In this document: positions 50,638 to 58,593 of the stretch, in pieces | Layout of the letters: each line of letters opens with the position of its first letter | Numbering within the stretch: position 1 is the first letter of the stretch | Origin: Streptomyces lucensis JCM 4490 | Lineage (GTDB): Bacteria; Actinomycetota; Actinomycetes; Streptomycetales; Streptomycetaceae | Reading direction: 5' to 3' | NCBI RefSeq assembly: GCF_014650035.1 | Contig: NZ_BMUE01000010.1 | Span: 186,001-250,000, forward strand | DNA length: 64,000 bases | The notes under the pieces: generated by a model | Databases searched by the model: none | What the model was told of the DNA's origin: nothing | Seen by the model: the letters and a program-made list of their open reading frames with translations, nothing else | Translations under genes and position numbers: made by a program

Positions 50638-50820
50638 ATGAGCGACGAGGACTACTGCACGATCGCCGCGACGGTCAGACCGGCCGAGGCCGACGGCCCG
50701 CCGTACGCGGAGTGCGTGCTGTGCCGGGAGCCGACGGAGTACCCGGAGTCGTACAGGGGCATCACGCTCTGCCCGGTGTGCGAGTGGCAGGAGGCGCAGC
50801 GCACCGCCTGCTCCGGGTGA
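50638..50820 (+). CDS. Small Cys-rich (zinc-ribbon-like) protein
   Basis: 60 residues starting MSDEDYCTIAATVRPAEADG. Two CxxC pairs (ECVLCRE and LCPVCEW) are 16 residues apart, a spacing that fits a rubredoxin-like or zinc-ribbon knuckle. Two further Cys are at residues 7 and 58. Acidic and soluble, no signal. It lies 17 bases after the deacetylase gene on the same strand and may be co-transcribed. I do not recognise a family; zinc binding is inferred from the Cys pattern. Codon use is normal. Confidence 0.65.
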   Translation: MSDEDYCTIAATVRPAEADGPPYAECVLCREPTEYPESYRGITLCPVCEWQEAQRTACSG

Positions 50821-50844
50821 GCGGCCGTTCGGGGCGAGCGCCCT

Positions 50845-51516
50845 TCAGGGGGTGCGGCGGGCGGTGAGCCGGGCGGCCGCCGCGAAGGCCCCTGCCGTGA
50901 GCAGGGCCGCCCCGGCCAGTGGCAGCAGCGGTACCGGCACCCGGCCGGTCTGCGAACCGGTGACCAGGCCGTCGACCGCGGCTTGCGCCGGGGAGCCCGT
51001 GGCCACCACCGACAGCAGGGCGCCCAGCAGCATCGCGGGGACGGCGCGGCCGGTGGAGCGCAGCAGCGGCCGGTTGGTGAGCGCGCCGACCGCCGTGCCG
51101 AGCAGCGCGCAGGCGAGCGTGGCCGGCAGCCCGGCCGCGGCGGCCCTGAGCGGGGCCACATGGATCCGGTGGCCGTTGCTCGCCGGATCGCTGATCAGGG
51201 TCACGACGGCGGTCGCCGTCACGGCGAGCAGCACCGAGGCGATCAGCGCGGTCAGCAGACAGGCGAGGTGCGCCCGGACGGGACCGCGCGCGGCGGCGAC
51301 ACAGGCGCGGGCCGCGGGCGGCTCGGCCGTGACACAGACGCGCACCAGCCAGGCGGCCACCGGCAGCAGGGCGGCGGCCGTGTAGCCGAGCGAGTCGAGG
51401 ACCGGCTGGCCGCTCTGCACGCCGACCGCCAGGAAGGCGGCGTAGAGGATCACCGGCGGCAGCCAGCGCTGGGAGCGCAGGAGCAGGTCGGCCTGGTAGC
51501 GCAGGAGTGCGTTCAT
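50845..51516 (-). CDS. ABC transporter membrane protein (permease-like)
   Basis: 223 residues with six hydrophobic segments: WLPPVILYAAFLAVGVQSG, YTAAALLPVAAWLVRVCVT, AHLACLLTALIASVLLAVTA, GLPATLACALLGTAVGAL, AVPAMLLGALLSVVATGSP and LLPLAGAALLTAGAFAAAAR. No EAA motif, as in ABC-2-like exporters. ATG at 51516 overlaps the ATPase stop by 4 bases. The pair therefore forms a simple exporter or bacteriocin/antibiotic-resistance-type transporter. Substrate unknown; the family is not one I recognise exactly. Confidence 0.78.
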   Translation of the reverse strand: MNALLRYQADLLLRSQRWLPPVILYAAFLAVGVQSGQPVLDSLGYTAAALLPVAAWLVRVCVTAEPPAARACVAAARGPVRAHLACLLTALIASVLLAVTATAVVTLISDPASNGHRIHVAPLRAAAAGLPATLACALLGTAVGALTNRPLLRSTGRAVPAMLLGALLSVVATGSPAQAAVDGLVTGSQTGRVPVPLLPLAGAALLTAGAFAAAARLTARRTP

Positions 51517-52388
51517 GGGCGGGTCCCGGGGTCGGGGTGCGGGGCCGCGGCGGACTCGACGCCCGCCACGTGCCAGGGCGGGACGGCCGTGAGCAGGGCG
51601 CGCAGCAGGACGTCGGAGTGCGAGGCGCGGACGGTGAGGCGGTGGGTGCCGGGGGCGGTCTCCTCGGCGGAGGAGACGATCCGCGCCGCGTCGGCCGGCA
51701 GCCGCCCGCCGGGCGGGCCCTGCGCGGTGACCAGGGTGAGCGGGCCGGCCGCGGGACGCACGCCGTCGGCACACCGTTCGAGGCCGCCGTCGAGCACCGC
51801 GTAGGTCACGTCCGGCGCCCCGGCCAGCCGGCGCGGATCGTGGTCCACGAAGACCACGGCGCCCCCGGCGGCGGTGCGTTCGGCCACCGCCCGCTCCAGC
51901 TCGTCACGTGCGCCGGCGTCGAGACCGGTCCACGCCTCGTCCAGCACCAGCAGCTCCGGCTCGCCGATGAGGGCCTGGGCGACGGCGACCTTCTGGCTGC
52001 TGCCCTTGGACAGCCGCTCCATCGGCGTACCGCCGTACGCGCCCGCGCCGAACCGCTCCAGCCAGGTGTCCGCGGCGCGGGCGGCGGACGCGCGGGACAG
52101 GCCGTGGACGGTGCCGAGGTGGGTCAGGTAGCCGACGGCCGTGAAGGGCAGGGCGGAGGGGAACCGCTCCGGCACGTAGGCCGTGCGGGGCCGGCCGGTG
52201 ACACGGCCCTCGGTGGGGGCGTCGAGCCGGGCGAGGAGCCGGAGCAGGGTGGACTTGCCGGTGCCGTTCGCTCCTTCCACCCGCACCAGGGTGCCGGGGG
52301 CGACGGCGAGGTCGACGCCGCGCAGCACCCACGGCCCGCGGATGCCGTAGCGGCGGCCCACGGCGGTCAGGCGCAGCTCAGGTTGCAT
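51513..52388 (-). CDS. ABC transporter ATP-binding protein
   Basis: 291 residues from ATG at 52388. Walker A is EGANGTGKSTLLRLL, the signature is slightly degenerate (RLSKGSSQKVAVAQAL), Walker B LLVLDEAWTGLDA has Glu followed by Ala instead of Pro, and the H-loop is FVDHDPRRL. A C-terminal extension (about 215-291) with RLTVRASHSDVLLRALLTAV may be a small regulatory domain. This resembles CcmA/DrrA-like exporter ATPases. It is coupled to the downstream six-helix protein. Divergent from the Pth2-like gene. Confidence 0.85.
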   Translation of the reverse strand: MQPELRLTAVGRRYGIRGPWVLRGVDLAVAPGTLVRVEGANGTGKSTLLRLLARLDAPTEGRVTGRPRTAYVPERFPSALPFTAVGYLTHLGTVHGLSRASAARAADTWLERFGAGAYGGTPMERLSKGSSQKVAVAQALIGEPELLVLDEAWTGLDAGARDELERAVAERTAAGGAVVFVDHDPRRLAGAPDVTYAVLDGGLERCADGVRPAAGPLTLVTAQGPPGGRLPADAARIVSSAEETAPGTHRLTVRASHSDVLLRALLTAVPPWHVAGVESAAAPHPDPGTRP

Positions 52389-52552
52389 GGCAGGCGTTCC
52401 CTCCGCCGACGTGCCGGACTCGTTCCGGCCCCCTTCGGTCGATCGGCAAGACGGCCGGCGCGGCCTGCGGGTTGCGCGCGGCCGCCGGAATCCCCCGGCG
52501 AGGTGGCGGGCCCGTTGATCGGCACGCCGGCGGCTTCGTAGGGTGGGCTGTC

Positions 52553-53266
52553 GTGAGCCATGTTCCAGCCCCCGGTGACAGTCCCTTCCGGTCCGAGCGC
52601 ACGCCTCGCGACGAGGCCCCGCAGTTCGTGCTGCCCCTCGTGGTGCGGATCGAGCGGAGCGCGCCGCCCGCCCGCACCGACGCGCTGGAGACGGCCGCCC
52701 GCGCCGTGCTCCTCCTGCTCGGCGACGAACGGGCCCGCGGCGCGGGCGAATGGGCCGAGGCCGTGCGGAACTGGGAGGACGCCCGGATCCGCAAGGTCGT
52801 CCGCAGGGCACGGGGCGCCGAGTGGCGCCGCGCCGAGGCGCTGCCCGGGATCACGGTGACCGGCAAGTCCGCCGAGGTCCGGGTCTTCCCGCCGGTCCCG
52901 CTGGACGGCTGGCCCCGGGACCTGGCGAAGCTCCAGGTGTCGGGCACCGAGCTGGACGACCCGGAGCCGCCCGCCGCGGCGGACCCGGCGCTGCCCGTGC
53001 TGTGGCTGAACCCGGAGCTGGAGATGTCGGCCGGCAAGGCGATGGCCCAGGCCGGGCACGGCGCCCAGCTGGCCTGGTGGGCGCTGCCCGGCGCCGAGCG
53101 CACGGCCTGGCGCGACGCCGGGCTCGCGCTCTCCGTGCGCACGGCCGCGCCCGCCGACTGGCACCGGCTGACCACCGCCGGGCTGCCGCTCGTGCGCGAC
53201 GCGGGCTTCACGGAGATCGCGCCGGGCTCCTGCACGGTCGTCGCGGAGCACCCGGCGCTGCGCTGA
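52553..53266 (+). CDS. Pth2-like peptidyl-tRNA hydrolase domain protein
   Basis: 237 residues from GTG at 52553 with TAGGGTGGG upstream. The C-terminal half (about 145-235) has the PTH2 core: VLWLNPELEMSAGKAMAQAG, then HGAQLAWWALPGAERTAW and a last strand GSCTVVAEHPAL. PTH2 enzymes hydrolyse peptidyl-tRNA, and the Lys/His in GKAMAQAGHGAQ correspond to the active-site region. The N-terminal half (QFVLPLVVRIERSAPPARTD, then a helical and acidic region) is not part of that fold and is of unknown role. Activity is probable but not certain since bacterial Pth1 should also be present elsewhere. Confidence 0.75.
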   Translation: MSHVPAPGDSPFRSERTPRDEAPQFVLPLVVRIERSAPPARTDALETAARAVLLLLGDERARGAGEWAEAVRNWEDARIRKVVRRARGAEWRRAEALPGITVTGKSAEVRVFPPVPLDGWPRDLAKLQVSGTELDDPEPPAAADPALPVLWLNPELEMSAGKAMAQAGHGAQLAWWALPGAERTAWRDAGLALSVRTAAPADWHRLTTAGLPLVRDAGFTEIAPGSCTVVAEHPALR

Positions 53267-53416
53267 AGGGCGCGCGGCACCGGATGCCGCCCCGCCGCAC
53301 GCGGGCCAACCTCAAATATTGCTCTGAACGCGGCGCGGAGGGGGTTCGGGTCGGGTCGCCGGGGCCATACCCCCGTCACCCGGCACACGAGCACGGGCCG
53401 AGGAGGGGGGAGCGCC
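53267..53416. other. 150-bp upstream region of the DUF692 gene
   Basis: A short AT-rich island CCTCAAATATTGCTCTG (53310-53326) in GC-rich surroundings is a possible promoter core about 95 bases before the DUF692 start. I cannot assign -35 and -10 boxes with confidence. No small precursor-peptide frame with a good site was seen here. Confidence 0.4.
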
Positions 53417-54880
53417 ATGCGGCGACTGGGCACGGGGATCGGCTGGCGGCCGGAGATCGCGGACGCCGTGGAGCGCATGCCCGGCATCGACTGGGTGGAG
53501 GCCGTGGCGGAGAACGTCTGCCCCGGCCACCTCCCCGAGTCGCTGCTCCGGCTGCGCGAGCGCGGCGTGACGGTCGTCCCGCACGGTGTCTCCCTGGGGC
53601 TCGGCGGCGCGGACCGCCCCGACGAGGGCCGGCTGTCGGCGCTCGCCGAGCGGGCGGAGGCGCTGGGCGCACCCCTGGTCACCGAGCACATCGCGTTCGT
53701 CCGGGCGGGCGGCGCGCTCACCGCCTCCCCGCCGCTGGAGGCCGGGCACCTGCTGCCCGTGCCGCGCACCCGGGACGCGCTGGACGTGCTGTGCGAGAAC
53801 GTCCGCATCGCCCAGGAGTCGCTGCCGGTGCCGCTGGCCCTGGAGAACATCGCCGCGCTGTTCTCCTGGCCGGGTGAGGAGCTGACCGAGGGGCAGTTCC
53901 TGTCCGAGCTGGTCGAGCGGACCGGCGTACGCCTGCTCATCGATGTGGCCAACCTCCACACCAATCACGTCAACCGGGGCGAGGACCCGGCCCAGGCGCT
54001 GGCCACGCTGCCGCTGGAGGCGATCGCCTACGTCCACGTGGCCGGCGGCTACGAGCGCGACGGGGTCTGGCACGACAGCCACGCGCACCCCGTACCGCCG
54101 TCGGTGCTGGCCCTGCTGACCGACCTCGCCTGCCGGACGGCACCGCCCGGCGTCCTGCTGGAACGGGACGAGGACTTCCCGGAACCGGCCGAACTGGAGG
54201 CGGAACTGGGCGCGATCCGGGATGCGGTGCGGGCGGGACGAGCGCGGGCGGACGCGGGTACGGGGGGTACGGCCGCCGGGGGCGCGGGGGACGGGGCCGT
54301 TGCGGTGCCGGCGCGGCCCACGGCCGGCGTCCTCGCCCGGGGAACGGCCCTGGGGGAGGCATCGGAGAAGACCTCGGAGAAGACCGTGGAGAAGGCCTCT
54401 GGGAAGACCGCGGAGAAGGCACCGGAGAGGGCATCGGAGAAGACCCGGGAGAGCGCCCCGGAGGCGGCCCGTGAGCGGCTCGGGGTCGCCCAGGCCGCCG
54501 TGCTCTCCTGCCTGGTGGCGGGCACGCCGGTGCCCGAGGGGTTCGACCGGGCGCGGCTGGGCGTCCAGGCGCGGGCGCTCGCGGCGAAGCGGGCCGGCGT
54601 GGTGGCCAGGGTGGCGCCCGAACTGCCGGTGATCCTGGGCGCGTGGTACCGGCCGGCGTTCCTGGAGTACGCGCGGGAACGGCCGATGACCGGCGGCTAC
54701 CGGCGCGACGCCCTGGACTTCGCCGGACACCTGCTGCGGGCGGGGCGGCCGGCGGACGCGCGGGCACGCGGCGCCCTGCGGGAGTGGTGGCTGGACCGCG
54801 CCGGCCCCGCGCCGAGGTCCCACGGGCCGGCGGCGCGGGCGGCCCGGGCGGCGCGGAGGGTGCTGCTGCGCAGGACGTGA
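53417..54880 (+). CDS. DUF692 (multinuclear non-heme iron oxidase, MNIO) enzyme fused to a partner-like C-terminal domain
   Basis: 487 residues from ATG at 53417 with GAGGAGGGGGGAG upstream. Residues 1-270 form the DUF692 TIM-barrel: GTGIGWRPEIADAVERMPGI, VVPHGVSLGLGG (His56), APLVTEHIAFV (Glu90, His91), LALENIAALF (Glu143), LLIDVANLHTNHVN (Asp176, Asn179, His181), YVHVAGGYE (His207), WHDSHAHPV (Asp220, His222) and LLERDEDFP (Glu249). This is the metal-ligand pattern of MbnB/TglH-type enzymes that oxidise Cys, Asn or Asp in peptides. A charged repetitive linker (about 305-350) leads to a helical domain (about 355-470: AKRAGVVARVAPELPVILGA, DALDFAGHLLRAG) like the separate partner proteins of such enzymes. 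Confidence 0.88.
   Translation: MRRLGTGIGWRPEIADAVERMPGIDWVEAVAENVCPGHLPESLLRLRERGVTVVPHGVSLGLGGADRPDEGRLSALAERAEALGAPLVTEHIAFVRAGGALTASPPLEAGHLLPVPRTRDALDVLCENVRIAQESLPVPLALENIAALFSWPGEELTEGQFLSELVERTGVRLLIDVANLHTNHVNRGEDPAQALATLPLEAIAYVHVAGGYERDGVWHDSHAHPVPPSVLALLTDLACRTAPPGVLLERDEDFPEPAELEAELGAIRDAVRAGRARADAGTGGTAAGGAGDGAVAVPARPTAGVLARGTALGEASEKTSEKTVEKASGKTAEKAPERASEKTRESAPEAARERLGVAQAAVLSCLVAGTPVPEGFDRARLGVQARALAAKRAGVVARVAPELPVILGAWYRPAFLEYARERPMTGGYRRDALDFAGHLLRAGRPADARARGALREWWLDRAGPAPRSHGPAARAARAARRVLLRRT
54361..54450 (+). repeat. Imperfect 12-bp repeat coding for a Glu/Lys/Thr/Ala linker
   Basis: Variants of TCGGAGAAGACC recur about seven times in tandem inside the DUF692 gene. The translated segment (EKTSEKTVEKASGKTAEKAP and following) is a highly charged, probably helical or flexible spacer between enzyme and C-terminal domain. 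Confidence 0.85.
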
Positions 54881-55014
54881 GGGGGGCGGCCCGGGGGCGA
54901 CGGCCGGGCGGGGGCCACTGCGGCGTACCGGCCTGAGCCCCCGCAGTAAAATGCCAAGCCGCACCGACCCACCCCCCAAGCAACCCCGGCGCGCGGTGCC
55001 GTACAGGAGGCCCC
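54881..55014. other. Intergenic spacer with possible promoter before DUF4142
   Basis: TAAAAT at 54947-54952 is a good -10 hexamer about 62 bases before the DUF4142 start, but no clear -35 box precedes it. No small frame or hairpin stands out. Confidence 0.35.
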
Positions 55015-55785
55015 ATGCGACCGCGACCCCCGATCAAGGGCCGAGGCGTGTTCAGTGGCACCGGGCTCATCATCGCCGGTCTGGCGGCGACGACCGCGGC
55101 GCTGCTCTTCCCGCTCTGGTCGTACGCCGGCCGGCAGGACGCCGTGAGCGCGAACGTGCTGAGCGCGCAGACCGTGACCACCCCGTACGGCCCGCTGTCC
55201 GCACAGGACCGCGACTTCGTCACGAAGGTGCGGCTCGCGGGGCTGTGGGAGCTGCCCGCCGGTGAGCTGGCCGAGCGCAGGGGGACCACGCCGGCCGTCC
55301 GCACCGCGGGACAGCACCTCGTCGACGGGCACACCTCCCTCGACGCGCACGCGCGGACCGTCGCCACCCAGCTCGGCGTGCCCCTGCCCAATCAGCCCAA
55401 CGCGCAGCAGAAACAGTGGCTGGCCGCTCTGGACGCGGCACGGGGGCAGGACTTCGACCGCCGGTTCGCGGGCATCCTGCGACTGGCGCACGGCCGGGTG
55501 TTCTCCCTGGTGGCCCAGGTCCGGGCGGGCACCCAGAACTCCCTCGTCCGCGACCTCGCCGACGACGCCAACACCACCGTCCTGGACCACATCAAGATCC
55601 TGGAGGCGACGGGGTACGTCGACTTCGCCACGCTGTCCCGGGAACTGGCGGCCTCGGCCACCCCCGTGCCCTCACCGCCGGTGGTCGACCCGGGCTCCGC
55701 GGTCCCGGTGACCCCCTCGCCGGACGAGACGTACGCCCTGCCGCCCGCGACCACGAGTGCGCCGCCGCGGTCGAGCGGCCCCTGA
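55015..55785 (+). CDS. DUF4142 domain membrane-anchored protein
   Basis: 256 residues from ATG at 55015 with AGGAGG 4-5 bases upstream. One N-terminal TM or signal-anchor helix (GLIIAGLAATTAALLFPLW, about 17-38) is followed by the DUF4142 four-helix bundle (about 60-205): LSAQDRDFVTKVRLAGLWEL, GQHLVDGHTSLDAHARTVAT and FDRRFAGILRLAHGRVFSL. The bundle is ferritin-like, with His at 101, 106 and 112, but no established metal site. The C-terminus is Pro/Thr/Ser-rich. DUF4142 proteins are extracytoplasmic with unknown function. It sits between the DUF692 enzyme and the TIGR04222 protein, all codirectional. Confidence 0.87.
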   Translation: MRPRPPIKGRGVFSGTGLIIAGLAATTAALLFPLWSYAGRQDAVSANVLSAQTVTTPYGPLSAQDRDFVTKVRLAGLWELPAGELAERRGTTPAVRTAGQHLVDGHTSLDAHARTVATQLGVPLPNQPNAQQKQWLAALDAARGQDFDRRFAGILRLAHGRVFSLVAQVRAGTQNSLVRDLADDANTTVLDHIKILEATGYVDFATLSRELAASATPVPSPPVVDPGSAVPVTPSPDETYALPPATTSAPPRSSGP

Positions 55786-55882
55786 CCCGCACGGGAAACG
55801 GAGCGTCACATTCCGGTGACCCTCCGTCCGAATGGTGAACAGGGCATGGCCCTCCGGCGGGTCCCCGGCATAGAAACTCGTC

Positions 55883-56662
55883 ATGTTCTGGGTCCTTCTG
55901 CTGCTCCTGGCCTGGGTGTTCGCCGGTACCGCGTGCACTCGGCTGTGCCTTGCCGCCGCACACGCGGCGACCGCGGACACCGGGGGCGCGGACGCACACG
56001 CGGCCGCCCGGGAGCACGGTCTGACGCTGTACGAGGCGGCCTTCCTGTCCGGCGGCCCGGACCGGGTCGCCGAGCTGACCCTGGTGGCCATGGCCCGGCA
56101 GCGGCGGCTGCTGCTCGCGCACACCGGCTGGGCCACCGTGGTGGATCCACGGGGGCGGGACGAGATGGAGCGGTCCGTCATAGGGGCGATCGGACCGGAG
56201 GGCCAGTCCCGGATCATCCCGGTGCGGGCGCGGGCGGCCGGCGCCGAGGCCGTTCGCCGGCTGGCCGACGGCCTGGTGCGGGCGGGCCTCGCGCTGCCCG
56301 ACGGCGCCGCGTCGGCCGTGGGTACCGCCGTGCGCCAGGTGCGGGCCGCCGCACTGGCCGCCGCCGCGCTGGGCGTCACCGCCCTGCTGCTGCCCGTTCC
56401 GACGGCGACGCCGCGGCTGCTGATCGGGCTGTGGTTCGCGCTGCCGATCACCCTGTCGCTGAGCTGCCTGGCCCTCGCCCGCTTCGAGGTCCACCCATAC
56501 GCACGCTGGGCCTCTCCGGCCGGGCAGCGGCTGCTCGGCGCGTTCGCCGGCGGGACGGCGGGCGACGAGCGGGCATTCCTCACGGAGGTGGCCCTCCGCG
56601 GCGTCCGCGCCATCGCCGAACCGGACCTGCGCGCGGCCTTCACCCACCGCGACCGGCCCTGA
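55883..56662 (+). CDS. TIGR04222 domain membrane protein without Cys-rich tail
   Basis: 259 residues. An N-terminal TM helix (MFWVLLLLLAWVFAGTAC) is followed by the TIGR04222 signature LTLYEAAFLSGGPDRVAELT and a helical domain. Two further TM helices near 150-195 (AAALAAAALGVTALLLPVP, LLIGLWFALPITLSLSCLAL) and a short C-terminal soluble part complete it. As I recall, other TIGR04222 proteins end in Gly/Cys-rich tails and often lie beside DUF692 genes. Here the C-terminus stops at HRDRP with no Cys run, so if tails are the modified substrate, this copy is not one. ATG at 55883 has no strong site. Confidence 0.82.
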   Translation: MFWVLLLLLAWVFAGTACTRLCLAAAHAATADTGGADAHAAAREHGLTLYEAAFLSGGPDRVAELTLVAMARQRRLLLAHTGWATVVDPRGRDEMERSVIGAIGPEGQSRIIPVRARAAGAEAVRRLADGLVRAGLALPDGAASAVGTAVRQVRAAALAAAALGVTALLLPVPTATPRLLIGLWFALPITLSLSCLALARFEVHPYARWASPAGQRLLGAFAGGTAGDERAFLTEVALRGVRAIAEPDLRAAFTHRDRP

Positions 56663-56845
56663 GGAGGCCGAGGGCGGACGGCGCCCGGTCCGGACGCGAG
56701 CGCGCCAGGGGGCGCACAGGGGGCATTGGCGCCGACACCGGCGGGTGGTGCTTGCCTTCGCCGGCGGGCGAACGAAACATCCCTTCTGTGGTCGCCGGGC
56801 CGTGGCAGTCGTGCCATCGCCGCCGCGCAGCGAAAGGGACACACG
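56663..56845. other. 183-bp intergenic region before the S33 peptidase
   Basis: No gene. A small hairpin TGGCA-GTCG-TGCCA lies at 56803-56816, about 30 bases before the next start, followed by AAAGGGA as its ribosome binding site. A promoter must lie here but I see no clear hexamers. Confidence 0.4.
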
Positions 56846-58513
56846 ATGAGAGCTGCCGCCCTGTACTCGGCCGCCGGAGCCCTGCTCGTCGCCACTGTGG
56901 CCGCGTCCCCCGCGGGCGGCACGTCCGCGGCCGGTCCCGGGAGGCCCGGCGCGCCCGGCACCGCCGAGCTGCGCGGCACCGCGGTGGCCGTGGCCCGCGC
57001 CCGGGCGGCCGGTGTCGCGTTCGGGGCGTGCTCCGCCGCCGACGTGCCACAGGCGCCGAGCCGCCTCAGGTGCGGCACGGTGAGGGTCCCGCTGGACTAC
57101 GCCCATCCCGACGGCAAGCAGATCGCGCTGACCGTCAGCCGGGTCCGGGCCACTCAGAAGGACCCGCACAACAGCAAGCTGAGAGTCCCGCGACAGGGGC
57201 CCCTCGTCTACAACCCGGGCGGCCCCGGCGCCTCGGGCATGTACTTCCCGCTGATCGGCACGACCCCGAAGTGGCAGCGGCTCGCCGCCGCCTACGACCT
57301 GATCGGCTACGCCCCGCGTGGAGTCGGCCGTTCGGCGCCGCTGTCCTGCGTGGACCCCAAGCGGTACTTCAAGGCGCCGAGCGCGTCGCCGGCGCACCCG
57401 TCGGAGGCGTTCAAACGGCAGCGCATCGCCCAGGCCAAGGCGTACGCGCGCGGCTGTGCCCAGCGGTCGGGCGGCCGGCTGCGCCACTACACCTCTCTCA
57501 ACAACGCCCGTGACCTCGACGTCCTGCGCGCCGCGCTGGGCGAGAACCGGCTGACGTTCGTGGGGGCGTCGTACGGCAGTTACTTCGGCGCGCTGTACGC
57601 GGCGATGTTCCCCTCGCACGTGCGGCGCCTGGTGCTCGACGCCGCGGTGAACCCTGCCCCGGAGAGGATCTGGTACCGCAGCAACCTCGACCAGTCGGCG
57701 GCCTTCGAGGACCGCTGGGCGGACGTCCGCGACTGGATCGCGCGCCACGACGGCGTGTACGGGCTCGGTGACACCCCCGCCGGGGTGCAGCGCTCCTACG
57801 ACGCCGCGCGGGAGCGGCTGGCCCGGAAGGCGGCGGGCGGGAAGGTCGGGCCCGGCCAGCTGCAGAACGCGTTCCTGACGGCCGCGTACTACGACGACTT
57901 CTGGCCGAGCCGGGCCGCGGCCCTGTCGGCCTATCTGCACGGCGACCCCGCGCCGCTGGTCCGGCTGGCGGCCCCGATGCCGGACACGGCCGCGCGGGCG
58001 GAGAACTCCGGCGCGGTCTACACGGCCGTCGAGTGCAACGACGCGCCCTGGCCGACGGACTGGAAGGTGTGGGACCGCGACAACACCCGGCTGGCCCGGG
58101 TGGCACCGTTCGAGACCTGGGAGAACGCGTGGATGAACCTGCCGTGCGCCTACTGGCCGGCGCCCCGGCAGCGGCCGCTGGACGTGCGCACCGGGCCGGG
58201 TGACCTGCCGCCGGTGCTCATCCTGGCGGCCGAGCGGGACGCCGCCGCACCGTACCCGGGCGCGGTGGAGATGAACCGGCGGCTGGCGGGGTCGGTGCTG
58301 GTGACCGAGCGGGACGCGGGCACGCACGGCATCGCGGGCGGCCCCAACCGCTGCGTCAACGCGCACTTCGAGGCGTACCTGCTGCAGGGCCGGGTACCGG
58401 CGCGGCACACGTCCTGCGCACCGCGCCAGGAACCAAAGCCGGACACCCAGGCCGGTCCCGCCCCGGGGCGGTCCGCGCGGGACGCCCTGAAGGGCAAGGC
58501 CGACCGTCCCTGA
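56846..58513 (+). CDS. Secreted alpha/beta hydrolase, S33/tripeptidyl aminopeptidase type (TAP-like C-terminus)
   Basis: 555 residues from ATG at 56846. Signal peptide MRAAALYSAAGALLVATVAA with cleavage near GGTSA. Oxyanion-hole strand LVYNPGGPGASGMYF; nucleophile Ser in FVGASYGSYFGALYAAMFP; acid Asp in LILAAERDAAAPYPGAVEMN; His in DAGTHGIAGGPNRC. The VPLDYAHPDGKQIALTVSR segment near 80-100 is typical of Streptomyces tripeptidyl aminopeptidases. It should cleave short peptides from N-termini of secreted proteins outside the cell. A charged C-terminal tail follows. Single gene, convergent with chdC. Confidence 0.9.
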   Translation: MRAAALYSAAGALLVATVAASPAGGTSAAGPGRPGAPGTAELRGTAVAVARARAAGVAFGACSAADVPQAPSRLRCGTVRVPLDYAHPDGKQIALTVSRVRATQKDPHNSKLRVPRQGPLVYNPGGPGASGMYFPLIGTTPKWQRLAAAYDLIGYAPRGVGRSAPLSCVDPKRYFKAPSASPAHPSEAFKRQRIAQAKAYARGCAQRSGGRLRHYTSLNNARDLDVLRAALGENRLTFVGASYGSYFGALYAAMFPSHVRRLVLDAAVNPAPERIWYRSNLDQSAAFEDRWADVRDWIARHDGVYGLGDTPAGVQRSYDAARERLARKAAGGKVGPGQLQNAFLTAAYYDDFWPSRAAALSAYLHGDPAPLVRLAAPMPDTAARAENSGAVYTAVECNDAPWPTDWKVWDRDNTRLARVAPFETWENAWMNLPCAYWPAPRQRPLDVRTGPGDLPPVLILAAERDAAAPYPGAVEMNRRLAGSVLVTERDAGTHGIAGGPNRCVNAHFEAYLLQGRVPARHTSCAPRQEPKPDTQAGPAPGRSARDALKGKADRP

Positions 58514-58521
58514 ACCGGCCG

Positions 58522-58572
58522 GGCCCGGCGACCCGTCCCCGTCGGGCCGGCCCGGCGACCGCTCCCCGTCGG
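58522..58572. repeat. 24-bp imperfect direct duplication between convergent genes
   Basis: GGCCCGGCGACC plus CGTCCCCGTCGG (58522-58545) is repeated at 58549-58572 with a CG to GC change. It lies in the 80-base gap between the peptidase and chdC genes and might be part of a shared terminator. Confidence 0.8.
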
Positions 58573-58593
58573 ACCGCGGACCGGCTCCCGTGG

